Source: CAVPMN01 sp963706425 (GTDB taxonomy: Bacteria; Actinomycetota; Acidimicrobiia; Acidimicrobiales; Acidimicrobilacustridaceae). Taken from it: a stretch of DNA of 64,000 nucleotides. Shown here in pieces: positions 1-8,210 of the stretch (its first letter is position 1; every line of letters starts with the position of its first letter). The translations under genes and the position numbers were made by a program. The stretch is from positions 186,001-250,000 of the forward strand of contig CAVPMN010000003.1 of NCBI GenBank assembly GCA_963706425.1, read 5' to 3'. The notes below the pieces were generated by a model, which worked only from the letters and a program-made list of their open reading frames with translations, searched no databases and was not told the DNA's origin.

Positions 1-2821
1 GTCGAGCGCATCGGCCTACCCGTCGTCATCCGACCGGCCTACATCCTCGGTGGACGCGGCACCGGCATCGCGGCGACGCCCGACGAGTTCCGCGCCGCGG
101 CCGCTCGCGGCCTCGAGGCCAGCCCCATCTCCGAGATCCTCATCGAGAAGTCGATCGCGGGGTGGAAGGAGTACGAGCTCGAGGTCATGCGCGACCGGGC
201 CGACAACTGCGTGATCATCTGCTCGATCGAGAACGTCGATCCGATGGGCGTGCACACCGGCGACTCGATCACGGTGGCGCCTGCGCAGACGTTGAGCGAC
301 GTCGAGTACCAGGCGATGCGTGACGCGGCGTTCGCCTGCATCCGTCGAGTCGGCGTGGAGACAGGCGGATCGAACGTGCAGTTCGCGCTCGACCCGACCA
401 ACGGCGAGATGGTCATCATCGAGATGAACCCGCGGGTGAGTCGCTCGTCTGCCCTGGCGTCGAAGGCGACCGGGTTCCCCATCGCCAAGATCGCGGCGCG
501 GCTGGCCGTTGGCTACACGCTCGACGAGATCCCCAACGACATCACCCGCAAGACCCCGGCGAGCTTCGAGCCCACCATCGACTACGTCGTCACCAAGATC
601 CCTCGCTGGGCGTTCGAGAAGTTCCCGGGCACGCCGGTGGTGCTCGGCACGCAGATGCAGTCGGTGGGCGAGGCCATGGCGATCGGGCGCACCTTCCCCG
701 AATCGCTCCAGAAGGGTCTGCGCTCGCTCGAGCAGGGTCGCCTCGGTCTCAACTGCGACCCGGCTGAGGTGAACCTCGACGGCTTGTCCGACGACGAGTT
801 GATCGCGCGCGCCACCATCGCCACCCCCGACCGCCCGTTCGAACTCGAGGCCCTTCTGCGCCGGGGGGTGGGCATCGAGCGGGTGCACGAGGCGACCAAG
901 GTCGACCCGTGGTTCCTCGACCAGATGCTGCTCATCATCGAGGAACGTGAGCACCTGGCCGCCAGCGACCTGCAGGCGCTCTCCCGGGCCGATTGGCGGA
1001 GGGCCAAGCGGCTCGGGTTCTCCGACGGCCAGCTCGCCTACCTCTGGGGAGTGCCCGAGGACGAGGTGCGGGCCCGCCGCCTCGAGCTCGGTGTGCGACC
1101 CACGTTCAAGACCGTCGACACCTGCGGCGCCGAGTTCGACGCCGACACGCCCTACCACTACTCGACCTACGAGGACGAGGACGAGGTGCGCACGACCGAC
1201 CGGGAGAAGGTGGTCATCCTCGGCTCGGGGCCCAACCGCATCGGGCAGGGGATCGAGTTCGACTACTGCTGCGTGCACGCCAGCTTCGCGTTGCGAGAAG
1301 CGGGCTACGAGACCGTGATGGTCAACTGCAATCCCGAGACGGTGTCGACCGACTACGACACCAGCGACCGCCTCTACTTCGAGCCGGTCACCTACGAGGA
1401 CGTCATGAACGTGGTCGAAGCCGAACGGCCCGTCGGCATCATCGTGAGCCTCGGTGGCCAGACGCCGCTCAAGCTGGCCGACCGCCTGCCGCCCGAGCTC
1501 GTGTGCGGCACCAGCCCCGCATCGATCGACGAAGCGGAGGACCGCGAGCGATGGAACGCCCTGTGCGCCCAACTCGAGATACCGCAGCCCGCAGGCGGCA
1601 CGGCCACCACGCTCGACCAGGCCCTGGCCGTCGTCGAGCGGGTCGGCTACCCGGTGCTGATGCGCCCCTCCTACGTGCTCGGCGGTCGGGCCATGGAGAT
1701 CGTCTACGACGACGACGGGTTGCGCAGGGCCATGGACGCGCTCGCCGGGTTCGGCAGCCTGGGCAAAGAGGGTGGCCTCTCGGCCGAGCGGCCCGTGCTG
1801 GTCGATCGCTTCCTCGAGGACGCCACTGAGGTCGACGTCGACGCCATCCGCGACCACACCGGCGACTTCGTGATCGGCGGGGTGATGGAGCACGTCGAAG
1901 AAGCAGGCGTGCACAGCGGCGACAGTGCGTGCACGTTGCCGCCCTACTCGTTGTCGACCGAGACCATCGCAGTGCTCGAGGACTACACCCGACGCATCGC
2001 AGATGCGCTCGACGTACGCGGCCTGATCAACGTGCAATACGCGGTCAAGGCCAACCAGGTGTTCGTCATCGAGGCCAACCCGCGCGCATCGCGCACGGTG
2101 CCGTTCGTGGCCAAGGCGACCGGGGTGCCTCTCGCCAAGGTGGCCTCGCGGGTGATGTTGGGTGCCACTCTCGCCGAGCTACGGAGCAGTGGCTTGCTGC
2201 GCGAACCGGTGGTGGGCGACCACCTCGCGGTGAAAGAGGCAGTGTTGCCGTGGAGCCGCTTCCCCGAAGCCGACGCGGTGCTCGGGCCCGGAGATGCGCT
2301 CGACCGGCGAGGTGATGGGCATCGACCTCACCTTCGGCCTGGCGTTCGTCAAGGCTCAGCTCGCCGCCGGCACCCGGCTGCCCGAGCAGGGCACCGTGTT
2401 CCTCTCGCTCGCCGATCGCGACAAGCCCCTCGGGGTGAGCACCGCCAAGCGCTTCATCGAGCTCGGCTTCGCCATCGCCGCCACATCGGGCACCGCGGCG
2501 ATGCTCGAGGAGCACGGCGTCGAGGTGGCGACGGTCGTGGCCAAGCTGGGCGACGCGACCGGCCACGACGCGGTCGAGTTGATCTCGAGCGGCAAAGTCG
2601 ACCTGGTCGTCAACAGCCCTCGCGGCCGCGGGCCCCGGGCCGACGGCGACCACATCCGCGCCGCAGCGGGCGCTCACGGCGTGCCGTTGCTCACCACGGG
2701 GGCGGCGGGGCTGGCCGCGGCGAACGGCATGGCCGACTGGGCCCGGCACGAGATCCGCGTCCGCTCGTTGCAGGACTATCACGAAGGCATCGAGTCCGAT
2801 CAGCTGAGCTTGCCGCTGTGA
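1..2821 (+). CDS. carB: Carbamoyl-phosphate synthase large subunit (5' partial, frameshifted)
   Basis: This subunit makes carbamoyl phosphate from bicarbonate, ammonia (channelled from CarA) and two ATP, for pyrimidine and arginine synthesis. The window opens inside the first ATP-grasp domain (IRPAYILGGRGTGIA), at about residue 160 of a full CarB. The oligomerisation region follows, then the second ATP-grasp domain (RPSYVLGGRAMEIVY) and the C-terminal MGS-like allosteric domain from about position 2390. The reading frame shifts by one at 2290-2291: CCCGGAGATG carries one G too many. Dropping it joins AVLGPE to MRSTGEVMG and gives a normal 939-residue tail ending at the TGA at 2819. Without the correction, the frame runs on as a false CarB-PyrD fusion to 3753. 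I take the extra G as a sequence error. The stop overlaps the pyrD start (GTGA), so the two are translationally coupled. Confidence 0.95.
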
Positions 2822-3753
2822 GCCGCCGCGCCGCGCTTGCCGTCGACCTCTCCACCACGGTCGGCTCGGTCACGCTCGCGAGTGCGATCATGACGGCCTC
2901 GGGCACCGCGGGACACGGCGATGAGCTGGCCAACTACGTCGACCTGTCGCGACTCGGCGCCGTGGTGGTGAAGTCGCTGTCGGCCGAACCGTGGGCCGGG
3001 AATCCGGCACCCCGCGTGCACGAGACGTCGGGCGGCATGATCAACAGCGTTGGCCTGCAGGGGCCGGGTGTGGTGGCCTGGCGCGACCGCGAGCTGCCAG
3101 CCGTGCTGGCCACCGGGGCGAGGGTCGTGGCGAGCATCTGGGGGCGCACCATCGCGGACTACGCCGCCGCCGCCGAACTACTCGCCGACGCGCCGCACCA
3201 GGTGCTGGCCGTCGAGGTGAACCTGTCGTGCCCGAACCTCCACGGCTCGGCGATGTTCGCGCAGGATGCCGACGCGGCCGCCGAGGCGATCACCGTCAGC
3301 CACGCGTGTGGGCGACCGGTGTGGGCCAAGCTCACCGCCAACGTGGCGAGCATCGTGCCGGTCGCCGCGGCGGTGCGTGAGGCCGGTGCCGAAGCCGTCA
3401 CGCTCATCAACACGCTCGCCGGCATGGCCATCGACCCCGAGACCCGCCGCCCCCGCCTCGGAGCAGGCGGCGGCGGGCTCTCTGGACCCGCCATCCACCC
3501 GGTGGCCGTGCGGGCGGTCTATGACGTGCACGCTGCGTTGCCCGACTTCCCGATCGTCGGGGTGGGGGGCGTGGCTCGGGGGATCGATGCCATCGAGTTG
3601 TTGCTGGCCGGCGCCAGCGCGGTCCAGGTGGGTACGGCGACCTTCGCCGAGCCCCGGGCCGTGATGAGGATCACCGACGAGATGGAGCAGTGGTGTCGAT
3701 CGCACGGGGTGCGATCGGTGAGCGAGCTGATTGGAGCAGCCCATGGCGACTGA
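2818..3753 (+). CDS. pyrD: Dihydroorotate dehydrogenase, class 1
   Basis: A 311-residue FMN enzyme that oxidises dihydroorotate to orotate. The motif NLSCPN has cysteine at the catalytic-base position, which marks class 1 (soluble) enzymes; membrane-bound class 2 enzymes have serine there. The FMN phosphate-binding end (IVGVGGVARGIDA, then GASAVQVGTATF) is intact. The start is GTG at 2818, overlapping the carB stop by 4 nt (GTGA). Class 1B enzymes pair with the electron-transfer subunit PyrK; none lies downstream here, so a pyrK would have to be upstream of the window. The class 1 call rests on the cysteine motif; 1A versus 1B is not settled. Confidence 0.94.
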   Translation: MSRRAALAVDLSTTVGSVTLASAIMTASGTAGHGDELANYVDLSRLGAVVVKSLSAEPWAGNPAPRVHETSGGMINSVGLQGPGVVAWRDRELPAVLATGARVVASIWGRTIADYAAAAELLADAPHQVLAVEVNLSCPNLHGSAMFAQDADAAAEAITVSHACGRPVWAKLTANVASIVPVAAAVREAGAEAVTLINTLAGMAIDPETRRPRLGAGGGGLSGPAIHPVAVRAVYDVHAALPDFPIVGVGGVARGIDAIELLLAGASAVQVGTATFAEPRAVMRITDEMEQWCRSHGVRSVSELIGAAHGD

Positions 3754-4474
3754 GCAGACGACCGACGCGGCCACCGCCGCGCCCGACGAGGTGCGGGCCA
3801 TGATGGCTCTCGCGCTCGATCTCGACGACCTGGTCGAGGCCTTGCGCCTCGCTCGGCTGCTGCGACCGTGGTTCGGTGTCGCCAAGGTGGGTCTCGAGCT
3901 CTACAGCGCGGCGGGGCCCGATGCCATCACCAGCCTCACGGCCGCCGGCTACGACGTGTTCGTCGACTTGAAGCTGCTCGACATCCCGACCACGGTCCAC
4001 AAAGCGGCGCGCGTCCTGGGATCGCTCGGAGCGCGCTACCTCACCATTCACGCCCGAGGCGATGTGCCCATGCTCAAAGCCGGGGTCGACGGGCTGCTCG
4101 ACGGCGCTGCGGCGGCCGGGCTCCCCACGCCCTACCCGCTGGCGGTCACGGTCCTCACGAGCGACGACACCGCGCCACCCCATGTCGTGCCCCACCGCAT
4201 CGCCTTGGCGGTCGAGTCGGGCTGCGCCGGCATCGTGTGCGCCGCGAGCGATGTGCGCGAAGCGAAGGAGCTCGCTCCCCGGCTCAAGGCCGTCGTGCCT
4301 GGCATCCGGCTCCAGGGCTCGGCCGCCCACGATCAGGCTCGTCCGGCGACACCCGCCGAGGCGGTGGCGGCCGGGGCCGACCTGCTCGTCATCGGCCGGG
4401 TGGTCACGGAGGCCGACGATCCCGCCGCCGCTGCTGCCGGTGTGGTGGCCGACTTGGCGGCCGGTCGCCCCTGA
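3743..4474 (+). CDS. pyrF: Orotidine 5'-phosphate decarboxylase
   Basis: A 243-residue enzyme that decarboxylates OMP to UMP, the last step of de novo pyrimidine synthesis. The catalytic segment VDLKLLDIPTT matches the family DxKxxDIPxT signature, and the phosphate-binding end reads LLVIGRVVTEADDP. The start is ATG at 3743 inside the end of pyrD (11-nt overlap), preceded by a GGAG ribosome-binding site within the pyrD coding region. An in-frame ATG at 3731 is possible but lacks such a site. It is the last pyrimidine gene of the run carB-pyrD-pyrF; the next gene has its own promoter. Confidence 0.94.
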   Translation: MATEQTTDAATAAPDEVRAMMALALDLDDLVEALRLARLLRPWFGVAKVGLELYSAAGPDAITSLTAAGYDVFVDLKLLDIPTTVHKAARVLGSLGARYLTIHARGDVPMLKAGVDGLLDGAAAAGLPTPYPLAVTVLTSDDTAPPHVVPHRIALAVESGCAGIVCAASDVREAKELAPRLKAVVPGIRLQGSAAHDQARPATPAEAVAAGADLLVIGRVVTEADDPAAAAAGVVADLAAGRP

Positions 4475-4483
4475 CGGGCGCGC

Positions 4484-4489
4484 TAACGT
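4484..4489 (+). promoter_or_regulatory. -10 box for leaderless mihF transcript
   Basis: TAACGT lies exactly 7 nt before the mihF ATG at 4497, leaving no room for a ribosome-binding site. This spacing puts the transcription start at or next to the A of the ATG. The same arrangement recurs at def, mog, ribD, hisG, argC and other genes in this window. The promoter would let mihF be expressed apart from the pyrimidine genes. Confidence 0.6.
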
Positions 4490-4496
4490 TCGCCGC

Positions 4497-4814
4497 ATGC
4501 CACTTCCTCCTGCGCTCTCGCCAGAACAGCGTCAAGCAGCCCTGGCCAAGGCGGCCGAGGCCCGCCGGGTCCGGGCCGAGCTGAAGGAGAAGCTGAAGAT
4601 GGGTTCCACCACCCTGGCCGAGCTGCTGGCCAAGACCGAGAGCGACGACATCATCGGCAAGATGAAGGTGCTGTCGGTGCTCGAGGCGCTGCCGGGTGTC
4701 GGCAAGGTGAAGGCTCGCCGCACCATGGAAGACATCGGCATCAGCGAGACCCGTCGGCTCCGAGGGCTCGGAGACAAGCAGCGCGAGGCGCTTCTCGAGT
4801 CCTTCCCTGGCTGA
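4497..4814 (+). CDS. mihF: Actinobacterial integration host factor
   Basis: A 105-residue basic nucleoid protein of the actinobacterial IHF family, unrelated in fold to enterobacterial IHF. The N-terminal helical segment (EQRQAALAKAAEARRVRAEL) leads into a helix-two-turns-helix DNA-binding region: the helix-hairpin segment LPGVGKVKARRTMEDIGI, then RRLRGLGDKQREALLESF. These match the family closely. The neighbourhood pyrF-mihF-gmk-rpoZ is the standard actinobacterial order. The start is the ATG at 4497, set by the -10 box just upstream; the frame stays open further upstream but that part reads as pyrF shadow. Confidence 0.93.
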   Translation: MPLPPALSPEQRQAALAKAAEARRVRAELKEKLKMGSTTLAELLAKTESDDIIGKMKVLSVLEALPGVGKVKARRTMEDIGISETRRLRGLGDKQREALLESFPG

Positions 4815-4828
4815 CCCGACGCCGGCGG

Positions 4829-5392
4829 ATGATCATCGTCATCTCCGGCCCCGGGGGGGTCGGCAAGGGAACCGTCGTGCGACGGTTGCTGGCTCGCGAC
4901 GACCGCCTCTGGTTGAGCCGCTCGTGGACCACCCGGCCCCCGCGTCCAGGTGAGGCCGACGACGCCTACGTGTTCACCGACGAGGCGACCTTCGAGCGAC
5001 GGCGAGCTGCAGGCGGTTTCCTGGAATCGGCGCGGTTCATGGACCATCTCTACGGCTCGCCGACACCCGACGAGCTCCCCGCCGGCCACGACCTGGTGCT
5101 CGAGATCGACGTCCAGGGGGCCGAGCAGGTGCGCACCCGCGATCCCGAGGCCCTCCTCGTCTTGCTGGTCGCACCGTCGCGCGACGAGCAGGCCGCGCGG
5201 CTGCGGGGCCGGGGCGATCGTCCCGAACAGGTCGAACAGCGCCTGGCCAAAGCCGACGAGGAGATCGCCAGGGCCCGGGCCCTGGGGGCCATCGAGGTCG
5301 TGAACGACGAGGTCGACCGCACGGTCGACCAGCTGCGAGCGATCATCGACGATGCCCGCCGGGCCGCCGAAGGCTCGGAGGAGATTCGGTAG
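4829..5392 (+). CDS. gmk: Guanylate kinase
   Basis: A 187-residue kinase that turns GMP into GDP with ATP. The P-loop is GPGGVGKGT at residues 7-15. The GMP-binding part follows with SRSWTTRPPRPGE, and EIDVQGAEQVR holds the conserved acidic motif. The length is normal for a bacterial Gmk. It starts 14 nt after the mihF stop and is probably cotranscribed with it. rpoZ follows, as in most actinobacteria. Confidence 0.95.
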   Translation: MIIVISGPGGVGKGTVVRRLLARDDRLWLSRSWTTRPPRPGEADDAYVFTDEATFERRRAAGGFLESARFMDHLYGSPTPDELPAGHDLVLEIDVQGAEQVRTRDPEALLVLLVAPSRDEQAARLRGRGDRPEQVEQRLAKADEEIARARALGAIEVVNDEVDRTVDQLRAIIDDARRAAEGSEEIR

Positions 5393-5408
5393 CGACCGGC
5401 CCGCCTGG

Positions 5409-5414
5409 TAGCAT
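5409..5414 (+). promoter_or_regulatory. -10 box upstream of rpoZ
   Basis: TAGCAT in the gmk-rpoZ gap fits the TANNNT -10 consensus seen repeatedly here. Unlike the leaderless cases it sits about 40 nt before the start and is followed by a clear ribosome-binding site (GGAG at 5445-5448), so rpoZ would have an ordinary leader. No convincing -35 box is visible. Confidence 0.45.
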
Positions 5415-5453
5415 CGAATCTCGCTTTCCTCCCCCTGCTGCATCGGAGACGTC

Positions 5454-5735
5454 ATGGCTCAGGTTCACGATTCGATGATGAACCCCCGCATCGAAGACCT
5501 GCTGAGCAAGGTCGATTCCAAGTTCAAGCTGGTCACCCTCGCTTCCATGCGGGCCCGCCAGATCAACTCCTATTTCGGCCAGCTGGGTGAGGGCATCGGG
5601 GCCAACGTGCCGCCGCAGGTCACCTCCGTGGCCCGCAAGCCGCTGTCGATCGCGTTCGAGGAGATCTCGGCCGACAAGATCGAGGCGGAGACCGTCGTCG
5701 ACGAGCCCGGCGACGAGGACGCCGTCGCCGAGTAG
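5454..5735 (+). CDS. rpoZ: RNA polymerase omega subunit
   Basis: A 93-residue subunit that helps the beta-prime subunit fold and join RNA polymerase. The core reads MNPRIEDLLSKVDSKFKLV, followed by ASMRARQINSYF, the conserved omega segment. The KPLSIAFEEISADKI part matches actinobacterial omega, and the tail is acidic. The start is ATG 5454 behind GGAG. It lies between gmk and coaBC as in related genomes. Confidence 0.93.
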   Translation: MAQVHDSMMNPRIEDLLSKVDSKFKLVTLASMRARQINSYFGQLGEGIGANVPPQVTSVARKPLSIAFEEISADKIEAETVVDEPGDEDAVAE

Positions 5736-5753
5736 GCGAGCAGGGCGTCCGAC

Positions 5754-6962
5754 GTGCTCGCAGGGCGCACCATCGTTCTCGGCGTCACCGGCGGCATCGC
5801 CGCCTACAAGGCCATCGAGGTCTGCCGTCGGCTGGTCGACGCGGGCGCTCATGTGGCCCCGGTCCTCACCGAGGGGGCCACGCACTTCGTGGGCGAGACC
5901 ACGTTCTCCGCGCTGGCGTCCGAGCCCGTGCAGACTTCCCTGTGGCGCGAGCGAGACCCGATCCCGCACACCCGCCTCGGTCAAGCCGCCGACCTCGTCG
6001 TCGTGTGCCCGGCCACGGCGCGGCTCATCGGCTCCTACGCCGCAGGCATCTCCGACGATCTGCTCACCGCCACCCTCCTGGCTACGCGGGCACCGGTCGT
6101 CGTCTGTCCGGCGATGCACACCGAGATGTGGGAGCACCCGGCGGTGCAGGCCAACCTGGCCTTGCTCGCTCAGCGCGACGTCGTCATCGTGCCCCCCGGT
6201 GAGGGCCGCCTCGCCGGCGGCGACAGCGGGGTGGGCCGGCTGGCCGATCCCGACGTCATCGTGGCGGCCGTCGAAGCCGCGCTCGCGCCCCGCGACATGG
6301 AGGGCCTGCGGGTCCTGGTGACCGCAGGAGGCACGCGCGAAGCCATCGACCCGGTGCGGGTCATCACCAACCGCTCGTCGGGCAAGCAGGGCTACGCCAT
6401 CGCCCACGAGGCTGCTGCCCGTGGCGCGAAGGTCACCCTCGTCACCACCGTCGATCGGCCCGCGCCCGCCGGCGCCGAAGTGATCGACGTGAGCAGCGCC
6501 GCCGACATGGAGGCGGCCGTGATGCCCGTCGCTCCGGATCATGACGTGGTGGTGATGGCGGCCGCGGTGGCCGACTTCCGTCCCGCGGTGGTGGCTGCGC
6601 AGAAGATCAAGAAGAGCGACGGCGCTGAACCACTCGTGCTCGAGCCCACCCACGACTTCCTGGTCGACCTCGGTGCGCACAAGCCCAGCGGCCAGGTGCT
6701 GGTGGGGTTCGCGGCCGAGACCGAGGACGTCATCGCCAACGCCCGGGCCAAGCTCGAGCGCAAGGGCCTCGATCTCATCGTCGCCAACGACGTCTCGGCC
6801 CCAGGGGTGGGGTTCGAGCACGACACCAACCAGGTGGTGATTCTCTCGGCCGGCGGGATCGAGCATGATGGTGCGCTGACCGACAAGCGATCCGTCGCCC
6901 GAGCAGTCCTCGACGCGGTGGTGGCGATCCGCTCGGCCCGCACTGAAAACCACCCGTCGTGA
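5754..6962 (+). CDS. coaBC: Bifunctional phosphopantothenoylcysteine decarboxylase/synthase
   Basis: A 402-residue coenzyme A biosynthesis enzyme. The N-terminal CoaC flavodomain (GVTGGIAAYKAIEVCRRL, VCPATARLIGSYAAGISDDL, CPAMHTEMWEHPA) decarboxylates 4'-phosphopantothenoylcysteine. The C-terminal CoaB domain (VTAGGTREAIDPVRVITNRS, then MAAAVADFRP) joins phosphopantothenate to cysteine using CTP. Both halves are complete. The start is GTG 5754, 18 nt after rpoZ, and the two are likely cotranscribed. Confidence 0.95.
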   Translation: MLAGRTIVLGVTGGIAAYKAIEVCRRLVDAGAHVAPVLTEGATHFVGETTFSALASEPVQTSLWRERDPIPHTRLGQAADLVVVCPATARLIGSYAAGISDDLLTATLLATRAPVVVCPAMHTEMWEHPAVQANLALLAQRDVVIVPPGEGRLAGGDSGVGRLADPDVIVAAVEAALAPRDMEGLRVLVTAGGTREAIDPVRVITNRSSGKQGYAIAHEAAARGAKVTLVTTVDRPAPAGAEVIDVSSAADMEAAVMPVAPDHDVVVMAAAVADFRPAVVAAQKIKKSDGAEPLVLEPTHDFLVDLGAHKPSGQVLVGFAAETEDVIANARAKLERKGLDLIVANDVSAPGVGFEHDTNQVVILSAGGIEHDGALTDKRSVARAVLDAVVAIRSARTENHPS

Positions 6963-6971
6963 TCATGCAAC

Positions 6972-6993
6972 GCCAGCCCCTCGGGGAGCTGGC
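6972..6993 (+). other. Hairpin in the coaBC-metK gap
   Basis: GCCAGC pairs with GCTGGC around CCC-TC-GGG, giving a bulged hairpin that ends 18 nt before the metK start and just before its AGGAG site. There is no T run after it, so it does not look like an intrinsic terminator. It could slow read-through or affect metK translation. There is no room for a SAM riboswitch. Confidence 0.35.
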
Positions 6994-7011
6994 CGACAAC
7001 AGGAGTAGCAC

Positions 7012-8205
7012 GTGACCAGCTGGACCTTCACCTCGGAGTCCGTCACCGAGGGCCATCCCGACAAGATGGCCGACCAGATCTCCGACTCGATCCTCGATGC
7101 CCTGCTCACCGAGGATCCCGAGAGCCGGGTGGCGTGCGAGACGATGGTCACCACGGGTCTGGCGATCGTGGCGGGGGAGATCACCACCAAGGCATGGGTC
7201 GACATCCCCGGCATCGTGCGCGGCACCATCAACGACATCGGCTACAGCCGGGAGAGCTACGGCTACGACGGTGCCACCGTCGGGGTGATGGTGGCACTCG
7301 ACGAGCAGTCACCCGACATCGCCCAGGGTGTCGACGACTCAGAAGAGGTGCGCGCCGGCACGTCGGGCGAAGACCTGCTCAACAAGCAGGGCGCCGGCGA
7401 CCAGGGGATGATGTTCGGCTACGCGTGCGACGAGACCGACGTGTTCATGCCGCTGCCGATCCACCTCGCGCATCGCATGGCCGAACGACTCGCCGAGGTG
7501 CGCAAGGCAGGCACGGTTCCCTACCTGCGGCCCGATGGCAAGACTCAGGTGACCTTCGACTACGTCGACGGCAAGCCGGTGCGGCTGCGCACGGTGCTCA
7601 TCTCCACGCAGCACAACGAGGGCGTCGATCGCGACGAGGAGATCAAGCCCGATCTGATCGAGCACGTGATCCGTCCCGTGATCCCGGCCACCTTCGCCGA
7701 CGACGACTACGACGTGTTCGTCAACCCGACCGGACGCTTCGTCATCGGCGGCCCGGTCGGCGACGCCGGCCTGACCGGTCGCAAGATCATCGTCGACACC
7801 TACGGCGGCATGGCTCGCCACGGCGGAGGGGCGTTCTCCGGCAAGGACCCGTCAAAGGTCGACCGCTCGGCGGCCTATGCGGCTCGTTGGGTCGCCAAGA
7901 ACGTGGTGGCGTCCGGTGCGTCCAGCCGCTGCGAGGTGCAGGTCGCCTACGCGATCGGGGTGGCCCAGCCCATATCGGTGATGGTCGAGACCTTCGGCAC
8001 CGAGAACGTCGATCGCCTGAAGATCACTGAGGCGGTCACCGAGGTCTTCGACCTGCGGCCGGCCGCGATCATCCGCGATCTCGAGCTCCGGCGGCCGATC
8101 TTCCGCAAGACGGCCGCCTACGGCCACTTCGGTCGCACCGAAAAGGAGTTCACCTGGGAGCACACCAACCGGGTGAGCGATCTGAAGTCCGCCCTCGGGC
8201 TCTGA
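7012..8205 (+). CDS. metK: S-adenosylmethionine synthase
   Basis: A 397-residue cytosolic enzyme making SAM from methionine and ATP. The signatures are GHPDKMADQISDSILDALL near the N-terminus, GAGDQGMMFGYA at about residue 125, and the P-loop-like GGGAFSGKDPSKVDRSAAY at about residue 270. Length and motifs are normal. The start is GTG 7012 behind AGGAGTAGCAC. It is followed by priA after 5 nt, so the two are probably cotranscribed. Confidence 0.96.
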   Translation: MTSWTFTSESVTEGHPDKMADQISDSILDALLTEDPESRVACETMVTTGLAIVAGEITTKAWVDIPGIVRGTINDIGYSRESYGYDGATVGVMVALDEQSPDIAQGVDDSEEVRAGTSGEDLLNKQGAGDQGMMFGYACDETDVFMPLPIHLAHRMAERLAEVRKAGTVPYLRPDGKTQVTFDYVDGKPVRLRTVLISTQHNEGVDRDEEIKPDLIEHVIRPVIPATFADDDYDVFVNPTGRFVIGGPVGDAGLTGRKIIVDTYGGMARHGGGAFSGKDPSKVDRSAAYAARWVAKNVVASGASSRCEVQVAYAIGVAQPISVMVETFGTENVDRLKITEAVTEVFDLRPAAIIRDLELRRPIFRKTAAYGHFGRTEKEFTWEHTNRVSDLKSALGL

Positions 8206-8210
8206 CGTCG

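Noticed and set aside
16..2037. A 673-codon open frame on the minus strand opposite carB
   Set aside because: It is the antisense shadow of carB. High GC content keeps such frames open; the product is rich in His, Arg, Gly and Val with no domain, and the plus strand carries a clear CarB.
2280..2300. Programmed +1 ribosomal frameshifting in carB and the other broken genes
   Set aside because: The sites share no slippery codon, stop codon or downstream structure, and hit unrelated genes. Single-base consensus error explains all of them.
6963..7011. SAM riboswitch before metK
   Set aside because: The gap is only 49 nt and holds one bulged hairpin and a ribosome-binding site, far too short for any SAM riboswitch class I know.
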